Assembly (NCBI RefSeq): GCF_002119765.1
Contig: NZ_CP021112.1
Location: forward strand, 2,288,501-2,352,500
DNA from: Pseudorhodoplanes sinuspersici
GTDB lineage: Bacteria > Pseudomonadota > Alphaproteobacteria > Rhizobiales > Xanthobacteraceae
Length of the DNA: 64,000 bases
Direction of reading: 5' to 3'
Shown here: positions 52,781 to 61,780 of the stretch, in pieces
How the letters are laid out: each line of letters opens with the position of its first letter
Numbering within the stretch: position 1 is the stretch's first letter
Translations under genes and position numbers: made by a program
Notes under the pieces: generated by a model
The model's database searches: none
Told to the model about the DNA's origin: nothing
Seen by the model: the letters and a program-made list of their open reading frames with translations, nothing else

Positions 52781-53562
52781 TAGCCGGCTCTCGCAGCACC
52801 GTGGCGACGATCGATGGGATGTGTCAGCTCGGCAGTCAGCAAGCTTGCAGACGATACCAGCAACAGGGTTAAACGACGTTCGATGCTGGCATCGATGTCG
52901 GCTGCCCTTACGACAAGGCTGAGGCTCGCTGCGATCCCCATGTCTTTTGCCACGACGGGGGCTGCGATTCCCATCAACCCTTTATCGATCTCACCGCGTG
53001 TAATGCTGAAGCCGCGCTTCTTTGTGAACGCGAGTTCTTCCATTAGTTCTTCGGGCTTAAGGCGGAAAGGTCGCCGCGACTCGGCTGCTTGGATGGAGAG
53101 CAACTTCTTCAATCGACGTCCGGGAAGTTCTGCCAAAATCATTTTCGAGGTCGCGCCTCGCGTGAGGGGCATCGGCCGTCCTCGCTCGTAGCTCGAGATG
53201 ATTCCTTCATGGTCCGTTCCGAAATCCGCAACGCACATCACCGTGTCGCCGTACAATCGCGCGAGCAGAGCGATGCAAGGTAGCCTTGCTTGCGCGCCAA
53301 TTTCTCGCAGCATCGGCTGCCCAAAGCGGACGAGCGGATCGGTGAGCCGGATCCGGCGATCAAACTCTACGAAAGACGCCCCGAGTCTATAGTGCCCTTC
53401 GTGAGCAGGCTCCAAAAAATCAGACGCTGTGAGCTCGCGCACAGTTCGGTACACGGTGCTAACGGGAAGCTTAAGCCTTTGCGCTATATCGGGCACTGTC
53501 CATGTACTTTTGTTTTCGTCGAAAAGCCTCAGCACACTTAAAAAGCGCGAGAGTCCAGCCAT
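52780..53562 (-). CDS. IclR family transcriptional regulator
   Basis: This 260-residue protein has an N-terminal winged helix (WTVPDIAQRLKLPVSTVYRT) and a C-terminal IclR ligand domain with GATSKMILAELPGRRLKKLL and GFSITRGEIDKGLMGIAAPV. IclR proteins often control aromatic catabolism in response to a pathway compound. It is located inside the operon between the FAH and hydroxylase genes, two bases after the former and overlapping the latter, so it would be autoregulated with the pathway. Confidence 0.93.
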   Translation of the reverse strand: MAGLSRFLSVLRLFDENKSTWTVPDIAQRLKLPVSTVYRTVRELTASDFLEPAHEGHYRLGASFVEFDRRIRLTDPLVRFGQPMLREIGAQARLPCIALLARLYGDTVMCVADFGTDHEGIISSYERGRPMPLTRGATSKMILAELPGRRLKKLLSIQAAESRRPFRLKPEELMEELAFTKKRGFSITRGEIDKGLMGIAAPVVAKDMGIAASLSLVVRAADIDASIERRLTLLLVSSASLLTAELTHPIDRRHGAARAG

Positions 53563-53564
53563 GT

Positions 53565-54420
53565 CTATTGAGCCTCCGCCTGTACTGGATTTCGAAGACG
53601 GCCGATGCCATCGATGAAGACATCAACGGTGTCACCAAGTTTCATGAAGCAGGGTGGCGTACGCTTGAAGCCCACACCCCCCCGGAGTGCCCATCGCAAT
53701 GACATCGCCGGAAGTAAGAGGCGTAAAGCTGGACACATAGGAAATAACATCCTCAACCGTGAAGATCATGTCGCCTAGTTGCGCCGATTGCATGAGATTA
53801 CCGTTAAGCCGTGTCTCGATATGACGATCACCAAAGCGATCCAGTTCGTCCGGTGTTACCAGGTAAGGCCCGAGTGGAGCAGTTGCAGGAAAATTCTTGC
53901 CCGGTGTGAACTGATGAGTGTGTCGCTGCCAATCACGCAGTGTAGCGTCGTTGAAGCAGCTGTATCCGCCGATGTGTTCGATGGCGAGGTTCTTTGGAAT
54001 CCGATAACCGCTTTTGCCAATGACGATCGCCAGCTCCCCCTCATAGTCCAAGTCCGTCGATATTGCGGGGCATAGAATCGGTTGCTCATGCGCGATCAGA
54101 TTGTCTACGAAACGGGTGAAGATCGATGGATATTGCGAGTCGGCGCGACCGGTTTCTTTGCGGTGCTCATGATAATTGAGGCCGACGCAGATAATTTTGC
54201 CGGGATTCGGAACGGCCGGCTCAAATCGCACCTCATCCTCATCGTAGTCTTGGTCAGGTGCTGCTGACAGCTTTGGCGCCTTGTTTTCTGAGGACAGCTT
54301 GAGGAATGCCTTTAGGTCCGGCGCCAAGTGACTGTGGCGAATGCCCAGGTCGTGAATGCCTTTGCCGACACACAAGCCAAAGGTAGAACGACCTCTGACG
54401 TTGAAAGAAATATACTTCAT
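53565..54420 (-). pseudogene. Fumarylacetoacetate hydrolase family enzyme, frameshifted in a G7 run
   Basis: The frame from 54420 gives a nearly complete FAH-type protein: ICVGLNYHEHRKETG, LDYEGELAIVIGKSGYRIP with the metal-site Glu residues, FNDATLRDWQRHTHQ and LTSGDVIAMGTPGG. At seven G (plus 53677-53683) the frame changes; with six G it would continue VGFKRTPPCFMKLGDTVDVF and end at 53565. As read, the protein ends wrongly after GGCGLQAYATLLHETW. Members hydrolyse, isomerise or decarboxylate ring-cleavage products. It may be a true mutation, a switchable tract or a sequencing error. Confidence 0.85.
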
Positions 54421-54430
54421 TGCAGCATCC

Positions 54431-55267
54431 TTAGGCGCGCATGATGGCGCGACCCCACTTGTTCAGGGTTCGCTCCTCGTGAGGCCATGTCTTTACTTGG
54501 CGGTCGTGAACGACCTCAAGTTCTGCGGACACCTCGATCCAGTTCTCGTCCGGATCCTTGATGAAAATGAAGAGATTGTTTCCCGGGCCATGCCGGCCAG
54601 GCCCCCACATCAGTGGGACATCGTGACGTGCGAAGTGATCGCACCAGTCTCGAATTGTGTCCCATTCTCCCGCCTCATAGGAGTGGTGGTCGATTCCTTT
54701 CCGATCTTGGAGGAAGCACGCAAGATTGTGATGTTCGTGATTGCCTCGCATAAAGCATGTCATCAGCTTTCCGTCTTCGCGGACAACCTTGTCCGAGACA
54801 GAAAAGCCCAGGCCATTTGAATAGAAGTCCTCAATGGCCGCGATATCTGCTGTTGCAAGTGTAAGGTGCTGAAGCGGGCCCCGAATTGGTTTTTCTGTGT
54901 GATTGTCGCCAGACGAGAGTCCGAACACGATCTTGTTGCCGTCCGGGTCGGTCACACAGAAGGCGCCGCTGCTAAAAAAGGGTTCAGTAACAGATTCCGG
55001 TTTCAGGCCCCGTTCCTGCGCACGAGCCTTGAGGCCTTCCAGGCCTTCTTTGTCTCTCACAGCGAACCCCGCCGATGCGAGACTCTTTTCTTTGCCATGG
55101 CTGATGATCAGTCGCCTTGCCGGCCCTTGCGTGATCCAGCCGTTTTCAAATCTCGAACGCTCCATCGACATCACCGAAGCATAAAAGGCCGACAATCTGT
55201 CTGGGTCTGCACTCTCAAGGTGAAGGTGATGGAGGTACGCACTCGCCTGCACGGCTGATAGAGACAT
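54431..55267 (-). CDS. Extradiol-type VOC dioxygenase (catechol 2,3-dioxygenase-like)
   Basis: This 278-residue protein of two VOC modules has YLHHLHLESADPDRLSAFYA, then LQHLTLATADIAAIEDFYSN with the first iron-ligand His. HNLACFLQDRKGIDHHSYEA with the active-site His and DPDENWIEVSAELEV with the Glu ligand follow, a type I extradiol pattern. It should open a catechol-type ring adjacent to the hydroxyls with Fe(II) and oxygen. ATG 55267 has GAGG at the right distance. It is the first gene of the leftward operon. Confidence 0.9.
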   Translation of the reverse strand: MSLSAVQASAYLHHLHLESADPDRLSAFYASVMSMERSRFENGWITQGPARRLIISHGKEKSLASAGFAVRDKEGLEGLKARAQERGLKPESVTEPFFSSGAFCVTDPDGNKIVFGLSSGDNHTEKPIRGPLQHLTLATADIAAIEDFYSNGLGFSVSDKVVREDGKLMTCFMRGNHEHHNLACFLQDRKGIDHHSYEAGEWDTIRDWCDHFARHDVPLMWGPGRHGPGNNLFIFIKDPDENWIEVSAELEVVHDRQVKTWPHEERTLNKWGRAIMRA

Positions 55268-55308
55268 AAAAATCCTCGTCAAAGTGAATGCCGGTTGTCC
55301 GACCTTGG

Positions 55309-55325
55309 TTCTCATGTTATGAGAA
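55309..55325. promoter_or_regulatory. Palindrome between the divergent catabolic operons
   Basis: TTCTCAT-GTT-ATGAGAA is a perfect 7-bp-arm inverted repeat in the 118-base divergent promoter region. Size and position suit an IclR-family operator (inference). A+T-rich sequence with ATATCAAAAACTATCAAATAT follows towards the rightward gene. Confidence 0.55.
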
Positions 55326-55385
55326 TGACAAAGATTATATCTGATAGCAATATCAAAAACTATCAAATATGTAGAGAGAAGAAGA

Positions 55386-56834
55386 ATGCTTGAGGTAGTC
55401 GATGGCCGGATGCTTATTGGCGGGGATCTTGTTCAATCTGAGAGCGGAGATTGGATTGATTCCGTAAATCCGGCGACCGAGGAGAAGATTGGAAGGTTTC
55501 CTCGCGGCAATGCGCTTGACTGCAATAATGCGATTGCTGCCGCTGAAGCAGCGCAGCCCGCTTGGGGCAGGCTGGATATCAAGGAGCGTGCTGGATATTT
55601 GAAGCGCCTGGCCGGCAGGATCCGCGAGGAAGGGGACGCCCTTCTCAAAACTGAAGTGACCGATACCGGCAATACTATTTCAAAGATGAGTTTCGACATC
55701 GAGGCTGCCGCGGAGCAGCTTGAATGGTATTCCGGGCTTGCGAGCGAATTGAAAGGCGAAACTGTCCCGGCAAGTGCAAGGAATCTTCACCTCACCGTTC
55801 GTGAGCCATTCGGTGTCGTGGCGCGAATTGTACCGTTTAATCATCCGCTAATGTTCGCGGCGCGTGGCATTGGCGGGCCGCTCGCCGCGGGCAATACCGT
55901 CGTCATAAAGCCTCCTGAGACAAGTTCGCTGTCAGCGCATCTTCTCGGGCAGCTTTGTCGAGAGGTCTTGCCTCCAGGTACGGTGAATATTGTGACGGGT
56001 GATGGTCCTTCGGCGGGCGAACCGATTATCCGTCATCCAAACGTAAAGCGCATTGCATTCACCGGCTCTGTCCCGACTGGGATGGCGATCCAGCGTTCAG
56101 CTGCTGAAGTTGGCATCAAGGTCATATCGCTTGAGCTGGGAGGCAAGAATCCGTTTATCGTATATCCAGATGCGGACCCTGGGGCTGTCGCAAATGCTGC
56201 TGTTGGCGGGATGAATTTCGGGTGGTCGGGCCAGTCTTGCGGTTCGACGAGCCGGCTAATGGTGCACGATTCAATTTATGACGAGGTCGTGGATTTGGTG
56301 ACCGAAAGAGTTGCCGCCATAGAGCTCGGCGATCCGCTCGATCCGGCGACCGAAATGGGACCGATGAATTCCTTGCGCCAGATGGATCGCGTCAATGCGA
56401 TGATCGCATCCGGAATAGCAGATGGTGCCAAACTGACGACTGGCGGAGAGAAGCCAGAGGGAAGAGCCTTTGCCCGCGGTTATTGGGTCAAGCCGACAGT
56501 CTTTGCCAACGTTCATCCGCAAATGCGGATAGCTCGAGAGGAAATCTTTGGACCCGTTCTGTCGGTGATGAGCTGGTCTGATGAGGAGGCTGTGCTTGAT
56601 CGCGCCAACTCCACAGAATACGGATTAACGGCGGCGATCTGGACCAATGATATCAAGCGTGCGCTCAATGCCGCGCGCCGTATGCGAGCAGGAATGGTGT
56701 GGGTCAATGGAGTCGGCAATCATTTCAAGGGCACGCCTTACGGAGGCTATAAGAATAGCGGGGTAGGTCGCGAGAGCTGTCTTGAGGAACTGCTCAGCTA
56801 CACAGAGATCAAATCGATTCAGATCCTGTTGTGA
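55386..56834 (+). CDS. Aldehyde dehydrogenase (NAD(P)-dependent)
   Basis: This 482-residue ALDH superfamily enzyme has VARIVPFNHPLMFAARGIGG, FTGSVPTGMAIQRSAAEV, the general base region SLELGGKNPFIVYPD (Glu near 250) and the nucleophile GWSGQSCGSTSR (Cys near 284). EIFGPVLSVMSW and the C-terminal motif PYGGYKNSGVGRE complete it. In context it may oxidise a ring-cleavage semialdehyde. AGAGAAGAAGA precedes the ATG. It is transcribed with the amidohydrolase. Confidence 0.94.
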   Translation: MLEVVDGRMLIGGDLVQSESGDWIDSVNPATEEKIGRFPRGNALDCNNAIAAAEAAQPAWGRLDIKERAGYLKRLAGRIREEGDALLKTEVTDTGNTISKMSFDIEAAAEQLEWYSGLASELKGETVPASARNLHLTVREPFGVVARIVPFNHPLMFAARGIGGPLAAGNTVVIKPPETSSLSAHLLGQLCREVLPPGTVNIVTGDGPSAGEPIIRHPNVKRIAFTGSVPTGMAIQRSAAEVGIKVISLELGGKNPFIVYPDADPGAVANAAVGGMNFGWSGQSCGSTSRLMVHDSIYDEVVDLVTERVAAIELGDPLDPATEMGPMNSLRQMDRVNAMIASGIADGAKLTTGGEKPEGRAFARGYWVKPTVFANVHPQMRIAREEIFGPVLSVMSWSDEEAVLDRANSTEYGLTAAIWTNDIKRALNAARRMRAGMVWVNGVGNHFKGTPYGGYKNSGVGRESCLEELLSYTEIKSIQILL

Positions 56835-56891
56835 TCATGATCGGACGATCACCGGAAGCTCTCACCATCCGTGAAATGAAGTGATCTCGCT

Positions 56892-57854
56892 ATGAACAGG
56901 CCTGAGTCTGCAATCGTTGCGGTTGAAGAGCATTATTGGGATGCAGAGCTTTCGGCATATTTTGCCGGTAGCGAGGGAAAGCGCGCCGATGAGATTGAGA
57001 GGCGCCTGCGCGATTTCGAAGGTGATCGCATTAAGGATATGGATCGTGCTGGCATTCAGATACAGGTCTTATCACATGGTGCACCATCCGCACAAAAGCT
57101 ATCAGCGGATATCGCCGTCTCTCTGGTGCAGAGGGTGAATGACCGGCTGGCCATCGCGGTAGCCTCACGGCCCGAAAGGTTTGCCGCCTTTGCAGCCCTG
57201 CCGACTGTGTTACCAGAAGCTGCGGCGGACGAGTTACAGCGCTGCGTTGAACTCGGCTTCAAGGGTGCAATGCTGCACGGACTGTCGAACGGGGAATTTC
57301 TTGACCTGAAGAAATTCTGGCCCATATTTGCGCGTGCTGAGGCGCTTGATGTTCCGATTTATCTTCATCCGTCTCACCCGCATCCGTCCGTCGCTGAAGC
57401 GTATTACAGTGACTATGCGACCGACTTTCCGATGATCGCTCGGCCAGCTTGGGGATATACTGTCGAGGCGGGTACGCAAGCGGTGAGATTGATTGTGTCC
57501 GGCGTGTTCGAGCGTTATCCTCGCTTGAAGATCATTCTCGGACATCTCGGAGAATCTCTGCCTTTTCAGCTTTGGAGAATTGATCAAGCGTTATCGCGGC
57601 CCGGACAAAAGTCGATCAGTTTCCGAAATATTTTCTCCAATAATTTTTGGGTCACAACGAGCGGATTCTTTTCAACACCGGCGCTTGATTGCTGTATCGA
57701 AGAACTTGGTGTCGACCGCATATTATTTGCGGTCGACTGGCCTTTCGTATCGGAGAGTGCCCCGGCGGTGGCGTGGATGAAATCGACTCGTCTGTCTGCG
57801 CCGGACAAGGCCAAGATCCTCGGCGGAAACGCTCGCGCATTGTTGAAATTGTGA
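56892..57854 (+). CDS. Amidohydrolase-family decarboxylase (ACMSD/gamma-resorcylate type)
   Basis: This 320-residue TIM-barrel amidohydrolase_2 protein has an N-terminal Glu-x-His motif (VEEHYW, residues 11-16), YLHPSHPHPSVAEAYY with a metal-ligand His near 158, GHLGESLPFQLWR (His near 217) and FAVDWPF (Asp near 282). The set matches non-oxidative aromatic or muconate-semialdehyde decarboxylases. It could remove CO2 from an aromatic acid or from the ring-cleavage product. It follows the ALDH gene by 57 bases. Confidence 0.9.
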   Translation: MNRPESAIVAVEEHYWDAELSAYFAGSEGKRADEIERRLRDFEGDRIKDMDRAGIQIQVLSHGAPSAQKLSADIAVSLVQRVNDRLAIAVASRPERFAAFAALPTVLPEAAADELQRCVELGFKGAMLHGLSNGEFLDLKKFWPIFARAEALDVPIYLHPSHPHPSVAEAYYSDYATDFPMIARPAWGYTVEAGTQAVRLIVSGVFERYPRLKIILGHLGESLPFQLWRIDQALSRPGQKSISFRNIFSNNFWVTTSGFFSTPALDCCIEELGVDRILFAVDWPFVSESAPAVAWMKSTRLSAPDKAKILGGNARALLKL

Positions 57855-57963
57855 ACATGCTCTGCGCTTCAATAGCTTTCTAAGGATGACGTCCCGCTGT
57901 GGTGCGATTTGCGCACCTGCGGTTGCGTGCCGTGAGGCCGGGATACACTATGCCGTGGACTCA

Positions 57964-58551
57964 TTAGCACGCAGCCAAATTCGGATTGATGCGAGTTTGA
58001 CGAACGCCAGATAGTTGGCGGCGAGTTTGTCGTATCGGGTCGCGACGCGCCGACATTACTTGATCTTGTTGAAGAACCGTTCGATCAGGTTGCGCGCGCG
58101 ATACAGATACGGGCTGAAGCAGATCGGTCTTTACGATTTCGTTTCGGCGGAATGTTCGCCCATGCTCCTTTTGGCGAGCAAGCTCCCTGATCCAATCCGC
58201 GTCGTAGCCGCGATCCGCGAGCAACATCGTTTGGGGAGGCAAGGCGCTGAGGAGAACCGAACACAGCCGGTTGTCATGAGCCACCGGGCGTGAGAGCGAG
58301 ATGGACCGGCAGGCCATTGGTGTCCACGACAGCGTGAATTTTGCTCGTCAGGCCCCTCGCGAGCGACCCATATCTTGGTGATTGTTGTCCGCGATATAGG
58401 CTCCGTGCTGGTGCACACGCACGATGGAAGTATCGATCATCTGCACCGCCGCATCATGACTGGCAGCAAACGAATCCATGATCTGGTCCCAGATGCCAGC
58501 CTGCCTCCACCGGACGAAGCGATTGTATGCTTTCGGGGGCATAACGGACAT
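57964..58551 (-). pseudogene. IS5-family transposase remnant
   Basis: Read leftwards, pieces in changing frames give YNRFVRWRQAGIWDQIMDSF, QMIDTSIVRVHQHGAYIADN, LLADRGYDADWIRELARQ (the DDE region with the second Asp) and RRQLSGVRQTRINP-type ends. These are parts of an IS5/IS427-type transposase. The first about 60 residues and several frames are lost. No clear terminal inverted repeats or target duplication were found. It separates the aromatic cluster from the ABC-transporter cluster. Confidence 0.8.
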
Positions 58552-58905
58552 CGCCGGATTTGCTGCTGGATCGACCCGGTCGTGATTGACCCATCTGGGA
58601 CATTAACGTTCGGCTGGAGATGCCCACTGGTAGGAAACATGGTGGTCAGGGAACGCTGGGTTCTTGCTCCGAGCATAGTAGGTTGGGCCCATCACATCGC
58701 CAACTGCTGCAAGTTGCTTACGGCCCCTTCGGGCTATGACTACGTCGCCGGAACGAATTTGATGCGTGAAGCGCCAGAGTATGTTGGCGATGAGTGTCCA
58801 GTAGTTGGCGGCTTGTCCGGGTACTCAACGGAATAGGGAAATATTATCAAAGAACAGGGAATTTTACTGGACAAAATCGAAATCACCGCCGAACGAGTTT
58901 TCGAA
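58552..58905. other. Non-coding stretch after the IS remnant
   Basis: These 354 bases contain only short unrecognisable frames on both strands. They may include further insertion-sequence debris. Confidence 0.5.
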
Positions 58906-60033
58906 CTACAGCGCGGCGCGAAGCAGCGTCTCGAAATCTCCGGCAGACGGGCGGCGCGGCGTGGTGGCATTGGAATGGTCCGCCATCGCCCGGGTCACTG
59001 TTGCGGCGATGTGCTCCTGTCGGAACCCCATCTCGCTCAGCGTCAGCGGCAGACCCAGGCTCTTGAGCAAACGAACCATGGCCTCGGCCAGATCAGCGTT
59101 ATTATCGAGCGAAAACAGATTCCGCAGTGTGGCGTATTTTTCGCCAACATGGCCAGCGTTGAACCGCAGGACGTGCGGCAGGAACACGCCGTTCAGCATG
59201 CCGTGATGCAGGGTCGGCGAGCGCAACGCGCCGGCAGCGTGAGACAGCGAATGCACTGCGCCGAGCCCCTTCTGGAATGTAAGCCCGCCTTCCAGCGCCG
59301 CCATCATCATCTCCCAACGCGCCTCGCGATCGGCGCCCTTTGTCACAGCGCGCTGGATGAAACGCCACGCGCGCTGTGCACCATCGAGCGCGATCGCTTC
59401 CGCTGGCGGATTGATCAGCGGTGACAGGAACGTTTCAATACAATGGGTGAGCGCATCGATGCCAGTCGCCGCCGTCAACAACGGCGGCAGTCCCAGCGTG
59501 AGTTCAGGATCGCAGATCGCCCTTCTCGGGATTAAATATGGACTGATCAACGCCAGTTTTGAACCGTTGGTCAGGTTGAGCAAAGCACCTCGGCCGACCT
59601 CGCTGCCCGTTCCCGCAGTGGTCGGGATAGCGATCACCGGCGCGACCTTCGCAGTGATCCTACTGACTCCGTCACGGATAGCCGCATATTGCTCCAGCGG
59701 CCCCTCATGAGTGGCCGCTAACGCCACGCCCTTGGCAAGATCAATCGGCGAACCGCCGCCGAGCGCGATGACGCCGTCGCAGCCGCCGTCGCAGTAGGCT
59801 GCGACGCCTTCACGCACCGCTTCCTCCGTCGGATTCGGTGGCGTACCCGCGAACACTGTGACAGTGGATTGATCGAGGCGACTTAGCACCTGCGCTGCAA
59901 TGCCGGCTTCCTGTACGCCGGCATCTGTGACGAGCAATGGCCGGTGAATGCCAAGCGCATTCAACTCGGTCGGCAGGCTCTTGATCGCGCCGAAATCGAA
60001 AATCGTCGTTGTCAGATAGCCGATGGTCGCCAT
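58906..60033 (-). CDS. Iron-containing alcohol dehydrogenase (group III)
   Basis: This 375-residue Fe-ADH has the NAD(P) site VIALGGGSPIDLAKGVAL (about 90-107), IPTTAGTGSEVGRGALL, the metal region AATGIDALTHCIE with the first Asp/His, and HSLSHAAGA and HHGMLNG with further His ligands. It may reduce aldehydes or oxidise alcohols; maleylacetate reductases belong to the same superfamily, but nothing here proves that role. GGGAGACTGACC precedes the ATG. It is divergent from the FCD regulator, sharing a repeat-rich promoter region. Confidence 0.92.
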   Translation of the reverse strand: MATIGYLTTTIFDFGAIKSLPTELNALGIHRPLLVTDAGVQEAGIAAQVLSRLDQSTVTVFAGTPPNPTEEAVREGVAAYCDGGCDGVIALGGGSPIDLAKGVALAATHEGPLEQYAAIRDGVSRITAKVAPVIAIPTTAGTGSEVGRGALLNLTNGSKLALISPYLIPRRAICDPELTLGLPPLLTAATGIDALTHCIETFLSPLINPPAEAIALDGAQRAWRFIQRAVTKGADREARWEMMMAALEGGLTFQKGLGAVHSLSHAAGALRSPTLHHGMLNGVFLPHVLRFNAGHVGEKYATLRNLFSLDNNADLAEAMVRLLKSLGLPLTLSEMGFRQEHIAATVTRAMADHSNATTPRRPSAGDFETLLRAAL

Positions 60034-60060
60034 GGTCAGTCTCCCTGCAACCGACGCAAA

Positions 60061-60114
60061 TGTTGCATCACAGCATGCGCTGCATCACAGCAGGTGTTGC
60101 ATCACAGCATGGCT
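60061..60114. repeat. Three 17-bp-spaced repeats of TGCATCACAGCA
   Basis: TGCATCACAGCA begins at 60064, 60081 and 60098, an exact 17-base period. The first and third copies are longer matches (TGTTGCATCACAGCATG). They lie between the Fe-ADH start and the regulator start. Confidence 0.9.
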
Positions 60115-60119
60115 TTATT

Positions 60120-60142
60120 CATCGGATGTTTAACATCGGATG
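60120..60142. promoter_or_regulatory. Repeat/palindrome, likely FCD-regulator operator
   Basis: CATCGGATG occurs twice (60120-60128 and 60134-60142) around TTTAA. The centre GATGTT-T-AACATC (60125-60137) is a perfect 6-bp-arm palindrome, the size of GntR/FadR-type operators. Confidence 0.55.
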
Positions 60143-60221
60143 ATTGCGCCGGCAATTGGCTTCGGTATAAGCTGAACACGCTAGCTGGCCAAAGAGCCGG
60201 CAGCCGGGAGCAAACAGATAC

Positions 60222-61004
60222 ATGCGTACCAAACGCACCAAATCTGCCGAAAAGCGTTCGAAGCCCGGCCGCATTCATGCTGTCCTGACGACACTCGGCC
60301 GTGAGATCGCTCAGGACATCATCCCGGCTGGCGCAGTGCTGCCACCCGAGAGTGATCTCGAGGCTCGCTTCGGTGTGGGTCGCGGCGTAGTTCGTGAGGC
60401 GATCAAAACGCTGTCGGGCAAGGGGCTCATCAGCGTCCAGCCGCGTCATGGCACGCGTGTATTACCACGGCGCGATTGGAGCCTTCTCGATCGCGACGTC
60501 TTGAGCTGGCTGGTAGGCCACGACAAACCCGACCTCAAATTACTGCTGGCCGTCCAGGAAGTCCGCTCGATCATTGAGCCAGCCGCTGCCGCGCTCGCGG
60601 CCACACGCGCCACCAAGAACGACCGGCAGCATATTAATGCAGCGCTGCGAGCGATGGAGAATTCTGACAGCCAAGACAGCGCAACCGCGGCGGACAAGGC
60701 GTTTCACCTGGCGATTCTGGACGCCACGCATAATCCGGTGTTGCAGGGCTTTCGCGGCGCCATCGACACAATTCTGAGCGCTGTCTTTGTAGTTGCCGTC
60801 GACAGCGTCGATGGCTGGTTCGAAGAAAATCTTGCCAATCATGCCGCCGCTGCTCGCGCTATCGAGGAAGGTAACGCCAAGAAAGCGCGCAGCGCCATGG
60901 AGGACGTGCTTGGCTATACCCAATCCAAATTGGCTAAGCGAGATAGTCGGGCCAGGCGTCGCAAAGGTCGACCAGGTGACGCCGATGATGTGAGGCAAAG
61001 GTAA
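60222..61004 (+). CDS. FCD/FadR-subfamily GntR regulator
   Basis: This 260-residue protein has an N-terminal GntR winged helix (AVLPPESDLEARFGVGRGVV, REAIKTLSGKGLISVQPRHG) and an FCD ligand domain of all helices (VQEVRSIIEPAAAALAATRA, DKAFHLAILDATHNP, NLANHAAAARAIEEGNAKKA) with Asp/His residues for a metal. Such proteins sense small carboxylates. The stop overlaps the first permease start, so it heads the ABC operon. Confidence 0.92.
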   Translation: MRTKRTKSAEKRSKPGRIHAVLTTLGREIAQDIIPAGAVLPPESDLEARFGVGRGVVREAIKTLSGKGLISVQPRHGTRVLPRRDWSLLDRDVLSWLVGHDKPDLKLLLAVQEVRSIIEPAAAALAATRATKNDRQHINAALRAMENSDSQDSATAADKAFHLAILDATHNPVLQGFRGAIDTILSAVFVVAVDSVDGWFEENLANHAAAARAIEEGNAKKARSAMEDVLGYTQSKLAKRDSRARRRKGRPGDADDVRQR

Positions 61005-61780
61005 TGGCGCGGCACTCGCTCTCTTCAGCACTTTGGTTCTGTGCTCCATTTGCAGTGCTACTCATCCTTTGGGCGGTTCTGGTCCCGTACTTCAACGTCA
61101 GCCCTCGGTTGTTTCCTCACATCACCTCCGTGGTGCAGGCTGGCATCGAGGGAATACAGGACGGCAGCCTATTTCAGCATATTGGTGTGAGCCTGCTGCG
61201 CGTCGTCGTCGGCACGGTACTCGCGCTATTGGTCGCCATTCCCCTAGGCGTCGCCATGGGCGTCAGTCCGGTTGTCTCCAGCTTCCTGACACCGCCGTTC
61301 AGGTTTTTCTCGGTGCTGGCTGGCATCGCGTGGATCCCCATTGCGACGCTATGGTTCGGCTACGGCTTCGGCGCCATCACCTTTGTGATCTTCAATGCCG
61401 TGTTCTTCATCGTGACGTACAACACCCTGCTTGGCGTATCGACCATTCCTCTGCACGTGCGCAATGCGGCCGCATCCCTCGGTGCGGGGCCATGGGCGAT
61501 GTTGACCGAGGTGTTGCTACCAGGCGCCCTTCCCAACATCGTCACTGGTGTACGCACCGGGCTTGGCTTTGCCTGGCGCGGGCTCATTGCAGCCGAGATG
61601 ATCGCCACCAATGTCGGCCTCGGTTACATGCTGTTTGTGGCGCGCGACTTTTACAAGACCGAAGTGATCGTGCTCGGCATGATCGTGATCGGCGTGCTGT
61701 GGCTACTGCTCGACCGGCTGCTCCTGGCACCGATCGAGCGCGCTACCATCGAACGCTGGGGCATGGTGCAGCGGGCATGA
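61004..61780 (+). CDS. NitT/TauT-type ABC transporter permease 1
   Basis: This 258-residue permease with six helices has ISLLRVVVGTVLALLVAIPL-like helices and the coupling loop EVLLPGALPNIVTGVRTGLG (the EAA motif). Class SsuC/TauC/NrtB. It forms the membrane channel, here probably a heterodimer with permease 2. Its ATG overlaps the regulator stop (TAATG) and its end overlaps permease 2 (ATGA). Confidence 0.92.
   Translation: MARHSLSSALWFCAPFAVLLILWAVLVPYFNVSPRLFPHITSVVQAGIEGIQDGSLFQHIGVSLLRVVVGTVLALLVAIPLGVAMGVSPVVSSFLTPPFRFFSVLAGIAWIPIATLWFGYGFGAITFVIFNAVFFIVTYNTLLGVSTIPLHVRNAAASLGAGPWAMLTEVLLPGALPNIVTGVRTGLGFAWRGLIAAEMIATNVGLGYMLFVARDFYKTEVIVLGMIVIGVLWLLLDRLLLAPIERATIERWGMVQRA

Noticed and set aside
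61033-61776. Long frame running into permease 2 from far upstream
   Set aside because: The first 248 residues are Arg/His-rich noise overlapping permease 1; the real gene starts at the ATG at 61777 with a coupled overlap.
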